DNA from: Coriobacteriia bacterium
Lineage (GTDB): Bacteria > Actinomycetota > Coriobacteriia > Anaerosomatales > SLCP01
DNA length: 43,772 nucleotides
NCBI GenBank assembly: GCA_030603745.1
Contig: JAUVXE010000015.1
Location: 1-43,772 of the forward strand
Direction: 5' to 3'
Shown: positions 24,574 through 32,463 of the stretch, piece by piece
Position numbering within the stretch: position 1 is the first letter of the stretch
How the letters are laid out: the number at the start of each line of letters is the position of its first letter
Translations under genes and position numbers: made by a program
Notes under the pieces: model-generated
Databases searched by the model: none
What the model was told of the DNA's origin: nothing
The model's input: the letters and a program-made list of their open reading frames with translations, nothing else

Positions 24574-25941
24574 CTCGTCCTCAGCCCTCGAGTCCTGATC
24601 CTCACTCACGCCAGCGGCACCCGGCTTTCGCCGGAGCAGCGAGCCAGCCGCACCCGCCGCCACACCCTTGACCGCGGAACCGGCACCTTCCACGGCTGAA
24701 GCAACCGGTGACTTGCCAGGGACGCCGTCGCCATCAGCATCGACCGCACGAAACGCGCCAGCTGCCTGCTCGAAGCTCTGCGAACCGAAGCGGCGGGCAG
24801 CATCGACGCCCCCGGCGGTTGCAGTGAACACCCTATCCCGCACCTCTGCCGCTGCCTCGCCCCATCGTCTGGCCTCTGATGACTGATGGTCACACTCGAT
24901 GCTGAGTCGCCTTCGGAACTCAAGAAGATCGGTCGCGACCTGGTTGCTTGAGCGCACGACCGCAGGCGACCGGAGCGGGTTGAAGAGCACCTTCGAGTTC
25001 GCCTTTCCAACGGCCTCGCCCATCTCGGCCAGGAGACTCGCTGTGCTCAGAGCGATGAGTTCGCGCCGCTTCAGGAGCGAACTGCTGAGCCCGATGCGGT
25101 GCTGATCGAGCTCTTCCGGTGAGACTTCAAGCACCCGGTCGATCTCGAGCACCCAGATCGCGTCCTGTAGCTGGAGACACCGCGCGAGGACCGCGAGCCA
25201 CTCGCGGACCTTGGCCTCGGCTTCCTTTGTCACCTTGGCGATCTCCCCGACATCCGCTTTCGCATGCAGCTTCTCCGCGATGGCGTCGAGCTGCCGGAGT
25301 GCATACGCCTGGGTGCGCGCGACCGTCATCGCGGTCCCCTGGACCTTCGACCACGTGACCTCTGAGACTCGCCCAACCTGGTCACGAACGGTCAGGGCCT
25401 CATCGACGATCAGGCCCACTCCGCTCATGTCGGCCAACACCGCGTCCTTCTGGGCGCGAAGGATGTCGTCTACCTTCTCGTTGATCTCTTGCAGGTACTC
25501 GGCGATCTCGTCCATGTGCTGTGCGATGGCGGCCTGCGCCATGATCCCCGCGACACCTCCGAGGACCGCAGGGTTTCCCAGTACCGAGCCTGGGCCCTGG
25601 GCGAACTGCACGATCCCCTTGATCTTGCCGTCACCACCGACATCCTGAATCACGCCCAGACTCAACCCATTGTCCCTGCGAGTCATGAGGGTGAAGCGAT
25701 CGATCAGCGCAGCCGACTCCTCGGTGATCTGCACCCAGCGACCGGAGCCGCTGGCGATCGTCGCAGCCGTCTCCGTCGTGACAGCCAGCGCGCTCAGGAT
25801 CTTGCCAAGCCTCGGCAGTCCGAGGTCTCTGGACGGTAGCTGGTCCAGGCCTTGAGATATCAGGAAGCGTTCTACAGCCTTCGGGTCACCGATGACCGCA
25901 AGACCGTCGCCGTCGCTGATGAGCTGAACCTCGTTGTTCAT
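24556..25941 (-). CDS. unrecognised 461-residue protein with amphipathic helices
   Basis: I do not recognise a characterised family. The N-terminus MNNEVQLISDGDGLAVIGDP followed by VERFLISQGL gives a small alpha/beta start. Residues about 120-150 are Gly/Ala-rich and hydrophobic (PAVLGGVAGIMAQAAIAQHMDEIAEYL), long enough to insert in a membrane. Residues 150-400 are mostly helical with heptad-like spacing (EIAEYLQEINEKVDDILRAQ). The tail has a DADGDG-like segment (DADGDGVPG), another Gly/Ala hydrophobic patch and an acidic end. The ATG at 25941 is preceded by GGTGGGAA. It sits between the peptidase-like lipoprotein (86 nt upstream) and the NERD gene. I recall similar MNNE(L/V)QLISDGDGLAVIG proteins in actinobacteria, with no known role. 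A pore-forming or membrane-remodelling effector is possible but unproven. Confidence 0.8.
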   Translation of the reverse strand: MNNEVQLISDGDGLAVIGDPKAVERFLISQGLDQLPSRDLGLPRLGKILSALAVTTETAATIASGSGRWVQITEESAALIDRFTLMTRRDNGLSLGVIQDVGGDGKIKGIVQFAQGPGSVLGNPAVLGGVAGIMAQAAIAQHMDEIAEYLQEINEKVDDILRAQKDAVLADMSGVGLIVDEALTVRDQVGRVSEVTWSKVQGTAMTVARTQAYALRQLDAIAEKLHAKADVGEIAKVTKEAEAKVREWLAVLARCLQLQDAIWVLEIDRVLEVSPEELDQHRIGLSSSLLKRRELIALSTASLLAEMGEAVGKANSKVLFNPLRSPAVVRSSNQVATDLLEFRRRLSIECDHQSSEARRWGEAAAEVRDRVFTATAGGVDAARRFGSQSFEQAAGAFRAVDADGDGVPGKSPVASAVEGAGSAVKGVAAGAAGSLLRRKPGAAGVSEDQDSRAEDENPHSG

Positions 25942-26027
25942 CGGTTCCCACCATCTCACATGTCTGTGTCATGGACTGTCGCGCTCGGGTAGGCGCCGCC
26001 GGAGGTGTTCCGGGGCCGTCCATGGCG

Positions 26028-28226
26028 TCACATCGACTCACGTTTACGTCGCGGCCACACGAGGATCGCGACGCCGGCTACCAGGAGAGCTGCGGCGGCG
26101 AGCAACAGTGCGGCTATTTCCGTGCCGCGCGTCGATCCGAAGCGCGGCGCGCCATCACCCCCCTGCCCGCCGCCCTCTTGCAGGACCACGATGTCGTCAA
26201 CCTCGCCGTCGGAGTCCCGATCGATCGCAAGAGTGACCCCTGACGCGGGCAGAGCGTCCCAATCTTCGACGATGATCGTGTGCGTCTCGCCATCTGCGAT
26301 CGTCTGTGCTGCAGCGACCAGGAGCGAGGTGTCATCGACCCCGAACACCGGCACATACGTCCGCTCGCCGGAGCTGACGCTCGAGACGACCATCCCTTCA
26401 TCCCCCTCGGAAGCTGCCACCGTGAACGTGTCTCCTGTGGCGAGCGCCGTGTCCTCCGTGCCCATGGTTCGCACCGTCTCGCCGACCGGCCTGTGGATGG
26501 TCAGGTCGACGTCCGCCCGCTCCGCACCAGCCGCGAACTCGAGCACGCCGCCATTGGCATCGGTGCCGAGGGTGTCGCTTCCCGCCTCTCCCGATACGTC
26601 CGCCCTGACGATTCCCGACTCGTCGGAGACCGCATACGTGTACTCGCCCTCCTCCCCGAGCGCGACCGTGCGAACGTATGACGCCTCCTCGAGATGGAGG
26701 AACAGCCGCGTGGTCGGTTCGGACCAGATGTCGGGGCAGAAGAGATCGATGCCCTCGATCTCGTCGTAGGCCTCCCCGTCAACGAAGCCGGAGCGCTCTC
26801 CGGACTCGTTCACGAACAGCGGCTCAGCCGTGATGGACACCGCCGTGAAGGGGGAAAGGAGCCGCTCGACCGCACTGGGGCGATCCGTGGGGATGATTCC
26901 GGCTCCTCCCGGCGTGCGGGCCATCACCTCGACCAGTCCCGAGGTCGACAGATACCCCATCCAGCCCTGTTCTGAGGACCACGTGAGGGCGGGCGCACCC
27001 TCCCGCTCCCCTTCCCGGCGCAGGTCGTACGACCACGACCAGCTTCCCGTGTCTATATAGACAGGCCGCGCCTGCCCGGGATGATTGTTGTCCCAGACCC
27101 ACACCACCGCCTGACCCTCCGCGAGCTCCGAGATGGCGAAGGGTGTCACCGCGTGGCCGCTCCCCCCGAAGGACTTCTCTCTGATGATGAGAAGGGGGAT
27201 ATCCCGGTCGCCACGCTCGAAGACTCGCTTCAGGTGCGCGTACGTGGCCTCGGTTCCTTTGGTGATCCCGCTGTTGACGCCGCCTATGAACTGCGACAGG
27301 TAGTAGCGCTGGATGAACTCGCGGGTCACCTTGGGCGTGGCATGACCGTACTCGACCGATCCGGAGGCCTGGTGCGTGTTGTTGACCGCCACGCCAAAGA
27401 CCGTGTCCGCCGATCCGGGGAAGTCGGCGACATCGTTCGAGCCTTCCCAGACGGTGTTTGCGGAGGCCGCGAAACCGAAGCACAGGCCACCACTGAAGAC
27501 ACCGCTGTTGGCAAGGTCGTGAAGCTGGAAGTCGAACCAGGCCAGGGGGCCACCCCCGCACACGAGCTTCCACACCTCCCAGTCGTCCCGACGGTGCGTG
27601 TCGACCCCGTTGCGAAAGTCGTAGCCGTCAACCCGGGGCCGGAAACCCGAGTCTGCGGTGTCTGCGGGAAGTCCCGCCTCAGAGCTGAGGTCCTCCACGG
27701 CGCGACCGCGCGGTACGTTGAGCGCTATGCGCGCGAGTCCGCTCGATCCGAGCCCGTCGATCTCCGTGCGCGCAGCGATGTACGTCGCGCCCCGGAACAG
27801 ACGGTCGCCTCCGAGCGCCAACTCCCACTCACCGGTCTCCTCGTCGACGATCGCGAGGCCCTCGGAGAATCGGTGCACGGCCTCCGCGGACGCCGTGCGA
27901 TACCCGTCGGGCATCACGTACACCCGTACACGGGCGACCGCACCCGGGTCGCCCGCCCTATCTGTGGCCCTGACCGACCAGCCCCTGACCACAAGCGTCT
28001 CCCCGTCGTGCGTGCCGCCCCCTACCGGCTCGACGATCAGCGGCATTCCCACCGTGTCGCCCGGAAGGGAGCCGATCGTGCGTAACCAGTTCTCATAGTC
28101 GGCCTTGGTGGTGTTGACCGACTCCTGGACCTGGCGGGTGTCGCCGCCGACACAAGCGAGCGAGAGCGACAGCAGTACGACAAGCGGCAGGATCGACCGC
28201 AGCACTCTGCTCGAACGGACGCTCAT
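26028..28226 (-). CDS. lipoprotein with papain-like cysteine peptidase signature and C-terminal membrane helix
   Basis: A 732-residue exported protein. The signal sequence SILPLVVLLSLSLAC ends at C25 and fits a relaxed lipobox. A beta-rich domain (about 60-175) precedes a region with SGGLCFGFAASA (C249), SGHAVTPFAI (H358) and VWVWDNNHPG (D379/N380/N381), the order and spacing of a papain-fold Cys-His-Asn/Asp triad. Further beta segments follow, and at the end a DRDSDGEVDD calcium-type loop, then a membrane helix (AALLLAAAALLVAGVAILVW) and an Arg/Lys tail. Activity on peptides or transpeptidation is inferred, not shown. The ATG at 28226 overlaps the upstream stop as ATGA and has AGAGGA upstream. 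It is the last member of the tightly packed zinc-ribbon gene run. Confidence 0.85.
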   Translation of the reverse strand: MSVRSSRVLRSILPLVVLLSLSLACVGGDTRQVQESVNTTKADYENWLRTIGSLPGDTVGMPLIVEPVGGGTHDGETLVVRGWSVRATDRAGDPGAVARVRVYVMPDGYRTASAEAVHRFSEGLAIVDEETGEWELALGGDRLFRGATYIAARTEIDGLGSSGLARIALNVPRGRAVEDLSSEAGLPADTADSGFRPRVDGYDFRNGVDTHRRDDWEVWKLVCGGGPLAWFDFQLHDLANSGVFSGGLCFGFAASANTVWEGSNDVADFPGSADTVFGVAVNNTHQASGSVEYGHATPKVTREFIQRYYLSQFIGGVNSGITKGTEATYAHLKRVFERGDRDIPLLIIREKSFGGSGHAVTPFAISELAEGQAVVWVWDNNHPGQARPVYIDTGSWSWSYDLRREGEREGAPALTWSSEQGWMGYLSTSGLVEVMARTPGGAGIIPTDRPSAVERLLSPFTAVSITAEPLFVNESGERSGFVDGEAYDEIEGIDLFCPDIWSEPTTRLFLHLEEASYVRTVALGEEGEYTYAVSDESGIVRADVSGEAGSDTLGTDANGGVLEFAAGAERADVDLTIHRPVGETVRTMGTEDTALATGDTFTVAASEGDEGMVVSSVSSGERTYVPVFGVDDTSLLVAAAQTIADGETHTIIVEDWDALPASGVTLAIDRDSDGEVDDIVVLQEGGGQGGDGAPRFGSTRGTEIAALLLAAAALLVAGVAILVWPRRKRESM

Positions 28227-29680
28227 CTCGATCCTCTCGCACGCCACGGATAGGAGCACAGCCCGAAGCTGAGCACGCCGAGGGCTGCTCCGAGCCCCCA
28301 GTCGAGGCCCGCGCGCCACACGTCGACGATCTCCGGGGCGAGCGTCTCGACCCGAGAACTCGATCGCACGACGGACTCGGCGAAGAGCCGATCGCTCTCC
28401 CCGAGTCCGACCAGCCACTCCCCGGCTCCTCCGCGCGCCCCGAGCAGAGCGCCGGGCAAGACTACCCGCGACGTGAGCGACACGTCCCGGGTGCGCGACT
28501 GCATGTCTTCGAACACCTGACCGTCTTCGTCGTACACACCCTGCCTCACGTGGAGGCCATCGGTTTCGAGGAGTCCTGCGTAGACGAAGTGGGTGCCGTC
28601 GCCCATCTCGATCGACTGAAGGTAGGACCAGCTCTCGCCCGGACGATGCGGCACCGAGTTGAACTCCGCGCAGGACTCGAACAGCCGCGTGATCCGCAGG
28701 GTTCCGTCCCCCCGAGCCACTGTCACGCCCTGTCCCTCAAGCTCGGCGATCCAGGAATCGACCGTCGCCCGGGAGTTCGGCAGGCCGAGGATCTCCTGCA
28801 TCTGCTCCTCTCCGATCCCGACCTCGGTGACGACACTGCCCGAACCGTCGTGACCCACCGTCGTCACGATGCCGACGTCGCACCCCACCAGTACGGTGCC
28901 GGTCACGAGCATCCCGACGAGAGCGGCGGCCAGAACGGCCTTCCTGCGGCGAGCGGAGTCGATGCCGCGGCGGACACGCGCGAGGAGAGCCGCGCCGAGG
29001 AACCCCGCTGCGACGAAGAGCGTGCGCCACGCGAGGCCGAGCAGATCGTCCGCGCGCTCCTGTGTCTCGGGCGAGAGCGCGAGGATCACCATCTCGGTGC
29101 CGGATGGCGAGACCAAACCGACTGCGCTGATCATCTGGCCCACGGCCAGGTCATCGCGGTGTGCGGGGTAGAGCCCGCTGATCGCCTCGTCGCCATGGAC
29201 GAGACTGAGTGCAAGGTCGCGGTCCTCCTCGCGGAGTCCCGACAGACGGCCCTCGACCCGCACGAGCCGGTCCTGGAACCGAGCGGGATGAGCGGCCACC
29301 TGCGCGACGGTACTCGAGACGACCCTCTCGTCGATCGGAGGGGGCGACCCCAGGCGCTCCCTCTGCCACTCCGAGACAACCGGCGCGACCTCGTCCAGAC
29401 TGCCAGCGTCGGGCGTAAGAAGCGACCTGGCTGTGGGTGATCCCAGCCCGACAGCGACCATCACCGCAAGCGCCAGCACGGCTGCGACCGCCTGCCGAAT
29501 GACCCGCCCACGAATTCCCGCTCGCGGTCGAGGGTCCGTCGAACCGACGGTCTTCGACGGCGCGGCGAGCGCTTCAGGTGGTCCGTCGTTCGTCTCCGGA
29601 ACTTCGATCGGCTCTCCGCAAGAACCGCAGAACCGGTTCATCTCAGGATTCGACGCTTCACAGTGCGGGCAGGATCTCAC
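28223..29680 (-). CDS. zinc-ribbon polytopic membrane protein (ZnR-D)
   Basis: A 485-residue protein. The N-terminus is a zinc ribbon with C4, C7, C18, C21 (C-x2-C-x10-C-x2-C), ending FCGSCGEPI. Hydrophobic helices follow at about 62-80, 217-233, 245-265 and near 455-475. Between helices 1 and 2 lies an OB-like domain (RFQDRLVRVEGRLSGL, MISAVGLVSPSGTEMVIL). After helix 3, VLVGCDVGIVTTVGHDGSGS begins an ectodomain that resembles the 'GC-x-V... DGSG' start of LppM/DUF3153-like lipoproteins. The start is a GTG at 29680 preceded by a GGGGGG run. It overlaps the following lipoprotein gene by 4 nt. The ribbon should be cytosolic and the C-terminal domain extracytoplasmic. No enzyme motif is seen. 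Confidence 0.85.
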   Translation of the reverse strand: MRSCPHCEASNPEMNRFCGSCGEPIEVPETNDGPPEALAAPSKTVGSTDPRPRAGIRGRVIRQAVAAVLALAVMVAVGLGSPTARSLLTPDAGSLDEVAPVVSEWQRERLGSPPPIDERVVSSTVAQVAAHPARFQDRLVRVEGRLSGLREEDRDLALSLVHGDEAISGLYPAHRDDLAVGQMISAVGLVSPSGTEMVILALSPETQERADDLLGLAWRTLFVAAGFLGAALLARVRRGIDSARRRKAVLAAALVGMLVTGTVLVGCDVGIVTTVGHDGSGSVVTEVGIGEEQMQEILGLPNSRATVDSWIAELEGQGVTVARGDGTLRITRLFESCAEFNSVPHRPGESWSYLQSIEMGDGTHFVYAGLLETDGLHVRQGVYDEDGQVFEDMQSRTRDVSLTSRVVLPGALLGARGGAGEWLVGLGESDRLFAESVVRSSSRVETLAPEIVDVWRAGLDWGLGAALGVLSFGLCSYPWRARGSR

Positions 29681-29717
29681 GCGCCCCCCTACGGGTCTGT
29701 ACGGTCGTCCGGACAGG

Positions 29718-31028
29718 TCACCGGCGGGCCCCGCACTCCGTACAGAACGAGGCGGTCTCCTTCAGCGGAGCTCCGCACGCTGTGCACGACTCCCCCACCA
29801 CGTCCGAGACCCCCGTTCGCCCACGCTGCCGGAAGCGACGGACCGACAACGTCACGCCGAGGAGGGCCAACACGAGCACTCCGCCGCCCGACCCCAGCGC
29901 GAGAGGCCAGTTGGGCACGCGCGATGCTGTCCGAACCTCGTCAGGCAAGAGAAGATCGCCGCCACTGAAGCGCCACGATGTCGTGGAGCCACCCTCAAGG
30001 ACGCCAGGCATATGGACAACGAGGCGCACGTCGGCCGCAGCGATGGCACCCTCATAGCGTGCGATGTCGGCTGCGGTGGGCGAGCCGAGCCCTCCACAGG
30101 GATCACACGTCGCCGCCCCCTGGCCGTCGCACTCTTCGCAGGGGACGGATCCGACGCTCGAGCACTCGTCACATTCGACCTCTCCCTCGCCGTCACACGC
30201 AGAACACTCGAGGTTTCCAGTGCCCCCGCACGTCCGGCAGTCGAGACGTCCAGCGCCGTCGCAAGAGCGGCACTCCGTGCGGCCGGCCCCGTCGCAAGAC
30301 CAGCAGGCATAGCCCCAGCTGTCGGTACCGCTGCCATCACAGCTGAAACACTCCCGCCAACCACGTGATTCGCACGAGCCACACGCCTGGCTTCCCGCAC
30401 CTTCACACTCCTGACAGGCAGAGGAGCCTCGTGCTTCGCACTCATCACACGGATAGACCCCCTCGCCGGAGCAGCTCGAGCAGACGAGCGACCCCGAGGT
30501 GTCACAACTGAGGCAGTCGTGGCGGCCGGCGCCCAGGCATTCGAGACAGTGCGGCGGGCGGAAGTCGATCTCCGGGAGTCGGTACGTCACCTCGATCGAC
30601 TTGAACAGCAGATACTCCTGCACCACGACATCGATCTTGGATCGATCGAGGATCACCGGCACGAAGCCGATCTCATCGGACACCTCCGCCAGCACCGCCG
30701 CAAGCAGTTCGGCCTCGGCATCCGGAAGCTTTGATGGATCCTCGAAGACGCGGGAGTACCCAGCTGTCGAGCTCGACTCCTGTGACCAGCCAGGCACGTC
30801 GCCTTCGAACTGTGTTCCCCGGACGGACACACGCTCCTCGACAGAACCGTCGGGCGCAAGGTCGAGCTCGATGTCGACGCCGACCCCGGTACCAGAACAG
30901 CCAGCGAGCAGTGCGACCGCAAAGGCCACGAAAGCGACCGCACAGCAGCGAAACCAGATGTGCAGGGTGCCCGCCCGGCCTCGAACCATCGTCAGGTGAC
31001 TCGGAGCCCCCCGGTCATCCGGGCCCAT
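29718..31028 (-). CDS. lipoprotein-like protein with 14 tandem CxxC units, a membrane helix and C-terminal zinc ribbon
   Basis: A 436-residue protein. A hydrophobic signal ends in the lipobox LLAGC (C44), followed by a domain whose start (VDIELDLAPDGSVEERVSV) again resembles LppM/DUF3153. From C161 to C311 there are 14 CxxC motifs at about 11-residue spacing, each followed by x-G-x-G-like residues, like the DnaJ cysteine-rich domain but more than three times as long. None is followed by His, so they are not haem sites. A helix at about 376-395 (LALGSGGGVLVLALLGVTL) leads to a cytosolic ribbon C415, C418, C429, C432. The ATG at 31028 lies 3 nt after the previous stop, with GGGGGG 9 nt upstream; M14 is an alternative. 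Metal storage, thiol redox or protein folding outside the cell are possible roles. Confidence 0.88.
   Translation of the reverse strand: MGPDDRGAPSHLTMVRGRAGTLHIWFRCCAVAFVAFAVALLAGCSGTGVGVDIELDLAPDGSVEERVSVRGTQFEGDVPGWSQESSSTAGYSRVFEDPSKLPDAEAELLAAVLAEVSDEIGFVPVILDRSKIDVVVQEYLLFKSIEVTYRLPEIDFRPPHCLECLGAGRHDCLSCDTSGSLVCSSCSGEGVYPCDECEARGSSACQECEGAGSQACGSCESRGWRECFSCDGSGTDSWGYACWSCDGAGRTECRSCDGAGRLDCRTCGGTGNLECSACDGEGEVECDECSSVGSVPCEECDGQGAATCDPCGGLGSPTAADIARYEGAIAAADVRLVVHMPGVLEGGSTTSWRFSGGDLLLPDEVRTASRVPNWPLALGSGGGVLVLALLGVTLSVRRFRQRGRTGVSDVVGESCTACGAPLKETASFCTECGARR
30096..30548 (-). repeat. tandem CxxCxGxG coding repeat
   Basis: Fourteen units of about 33 bp, each encoding CxxC plus a Gly-rich turn. 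The DNA units have diverged in sequence while cysteine codons and spacing are kept, which points to selection at protein level rather than recent slippage. One unit (between the seventh and eighth CxxC) is expanded by GTDSWGYA-type residues. Confidence 0.85.
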
Positions 31029-31031
31029 CGA

Positions 31032-31754
31032 TCAGTACCCCCCGTTGAAATCACTGCCCAGACCACTCGGGATGTACAGATCGTCGGCCGCCCTGTAGAG
31101 GCTCTCATACGCCCTGTCCGAGCCCCTCGATACTTGATCGAAGTATCTACCGATGCGGTCGTCGAGGCGAGAGCCCGTCATCCCTGGTTCCACATCGGCG
31201 ACAAGCTTGACAGCAGCTGGAGCCGCACCATCAAGGATGTATGTCGCGAACGCCTTCAGTCGTCGATCCGAGGCCTGGTGCTCGGCAGGCGCTCGCAGGG
31301 AGTGCAGCTTCTTCGCTGCACGTGTCGCGGTGTCCACACCAGCCTCGATGTCCGCCCGGTACACGCCGTACTCGTCCACACTCATCTTCTGATCAGATCC
31401 GTAGCTGTAGAGGCCACTGACGCCTTCGCTGATCAGGCTGAGTCCGTCCGCGATCTCTGCAAGATGGTCCTCGGCCGCCGACTCGTATGCCGAGGCGCTC
31501 ATCGGCCTGAAGAACGCGAACCACACGATGAGGATGAGCGCGAGCCCCGCCGTGGAGACGACGAGCACCGTACGCTGGCGACCGCCGGTGGCTATCGCCT
31601 TGGAAGTCTTCTTGACCGCGGCGGAGACATCGGCCACCGCCTGCTGCGCTACCGGCTGAACCGCACCCTCGGTCGCCGCGAACGCATGACCGCACGACTC
31701 GCAGAACTTCACCTCGTCAGGATTACCGTGCCCGCACTCCGTACAGTACTTCAT
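31032..31754 (-). CDS. zinc-ribbon single-pass membrane protein (ZnR-C)
   Basis: A 240-residue protein. The N-terminal ribbon has C4, C7, C18, C21 (MKYCTECGHGN ... KFCESCGHAF). A linker rich in Ala, Val and Lys leads to a membrane helix (about 72-92, VLVVSTAGLALILIVWFAFF), then an all-helical ectodomain beginning RPMSASAYESAAEDHLAEIADG. This ectodomain is clearly paralogous to that of the protein at 32464-33528: both share P-(M/L)-SAS-x-YE-x-A-x-ED after the helix and a later LR-x-P-x-E segment. The ATG at 31754 has AAAGGT 6 nt upstream and is preferred over M at 31769. The stop is 3 nt before the next start. No catalytic motif is seen. Confidence 0.87.
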   Translation of the reverse strand: MKYCTECGHGNPDEVKFCESCGHAFAATEGAVQPVAQQAVADVSAAVKKTSKAIATGGRQRTVLVVSTAGLALILIVWFAFFRPMSASAYESAAEDHLAEIADGLSLISEGVSGLYSYGSDQKMSVDEYGVYRADIEAGVDTATRAAKKLHSLRAPAEHQASDRRLKAFATYILDGAAPAAVKLVADVEPGMTGSRLDDRIGRYFDQVSRGSDRAYESLYRAADDLYIPSGLGSDFNGGY

Positions 31755-31776
31755 GCCATGACCTTTCATCGAAGCT

Positions 31777-32418
31777 TCAGGAAACCAGAGCGGAGCCGCA
31801 CGAGCCGCAGAACCGCTCACCAGGCTCCCCATGATGGCCACACGAGGTGCATGCGACTCCCCGGACCGGCTCCCCGGACGTCGCGCCGTCCGACACCGTC
31901 GCCGGTGCGGCATCGGTTTCACCTTGCGCGCTTCCGGCATCCTGATCAGTGTCGGGCTCGTGGAGTTCGACACCCCGGCCCACGTCCGTACCGCAACGCC
32001 CACAGAACGAGACATCGAGGCCGATCACGCCGCCGCATGCCGGACACGGTCGGGTCTCGACCCGTTCGACAGCCCTACCGCACCCGATGCAGAACTTCGC
32101 GTCACTCGCGCTGAGCGCGCCACACGAAGAGCACAGATGACCCTGTGACTGCTGTCTCAACGCTTCGACCTGGCCCTCTAGCCTGCCGAGGGCGACTTCC
32201 ATCTCGCGTATCTGCTCGATAGCGGAACCCAACTCGGGATGAGAGAGACGATTCTCTCTATGAGTGCGGTACACGGCTCTTCCGAGGCCCATGATGGCCT
32301 CATCGCGTTGGCGGCCCACAAGCTCGATCTGGGACTTCAGACGGGACAGCTCAAGCGCCCGCTCCGTCTGACTCAGCCCTTTGACGACACCCTGCTGCAG
32401 TCTGTCGAACAGCCCCAC
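31777..32418 (-). CDS. soluble coiled-coil protein with three zinc ribbons (ZnR-B)
   Basis: A 213-residue protein with no membrane segment. Residues 1-92 are helical coiled coil (LFDRLQQGVVKGLSQTE ... MEVALGRLEGQVEALRQQ). Three ribbons follow, each C-x2-C-x10-C-x2-C: C96/99/110/113, C125/128/139/142 and C190/193/204/207, the last two separated by an acidic linker. The start is the GTG at 32418, with GGAGG 4 nt before it; a TTG 18 nt earlier is possible. Being the only soluble member of the zinc-ribbon set, it is a good candidate for a cytosolic bridge that binds the ribbons of the four membrane proteins or nucleic acid. That role is inference. Confidence 0.85.
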   Translation of the reverse strand: MGLFDRLQQGVVKGLSQTERALELSRLKSQIELVGRQRDEAIMGLGRAVYRTHRENRLSHPELGSAIEQIREMEVALGRLEGQVEALRQQSQGHLCSSCGALSASDAKFCIGCGRAVERVETRPCPACGGVIGLDVSFCGRCGTDVGRGVELHEPDTDQDAGSAQGETDAAPATVSDGATSGEPVRGVACTSCGHHGEPGERFCGSCGSALVS

Positions 32419-32463
32419 ACTTCCTCCATTCCGCAAGACCCCGCACGACCCGTCCGGGCAGGC

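Noticed and set aside
30096-30548. CxxC repeats read as haem c motifs
   Set aside because: None of the 14 CxxC motifs is followed by His, and Gly-x-Gly turns fit a DnaJ-type zinc module instead.
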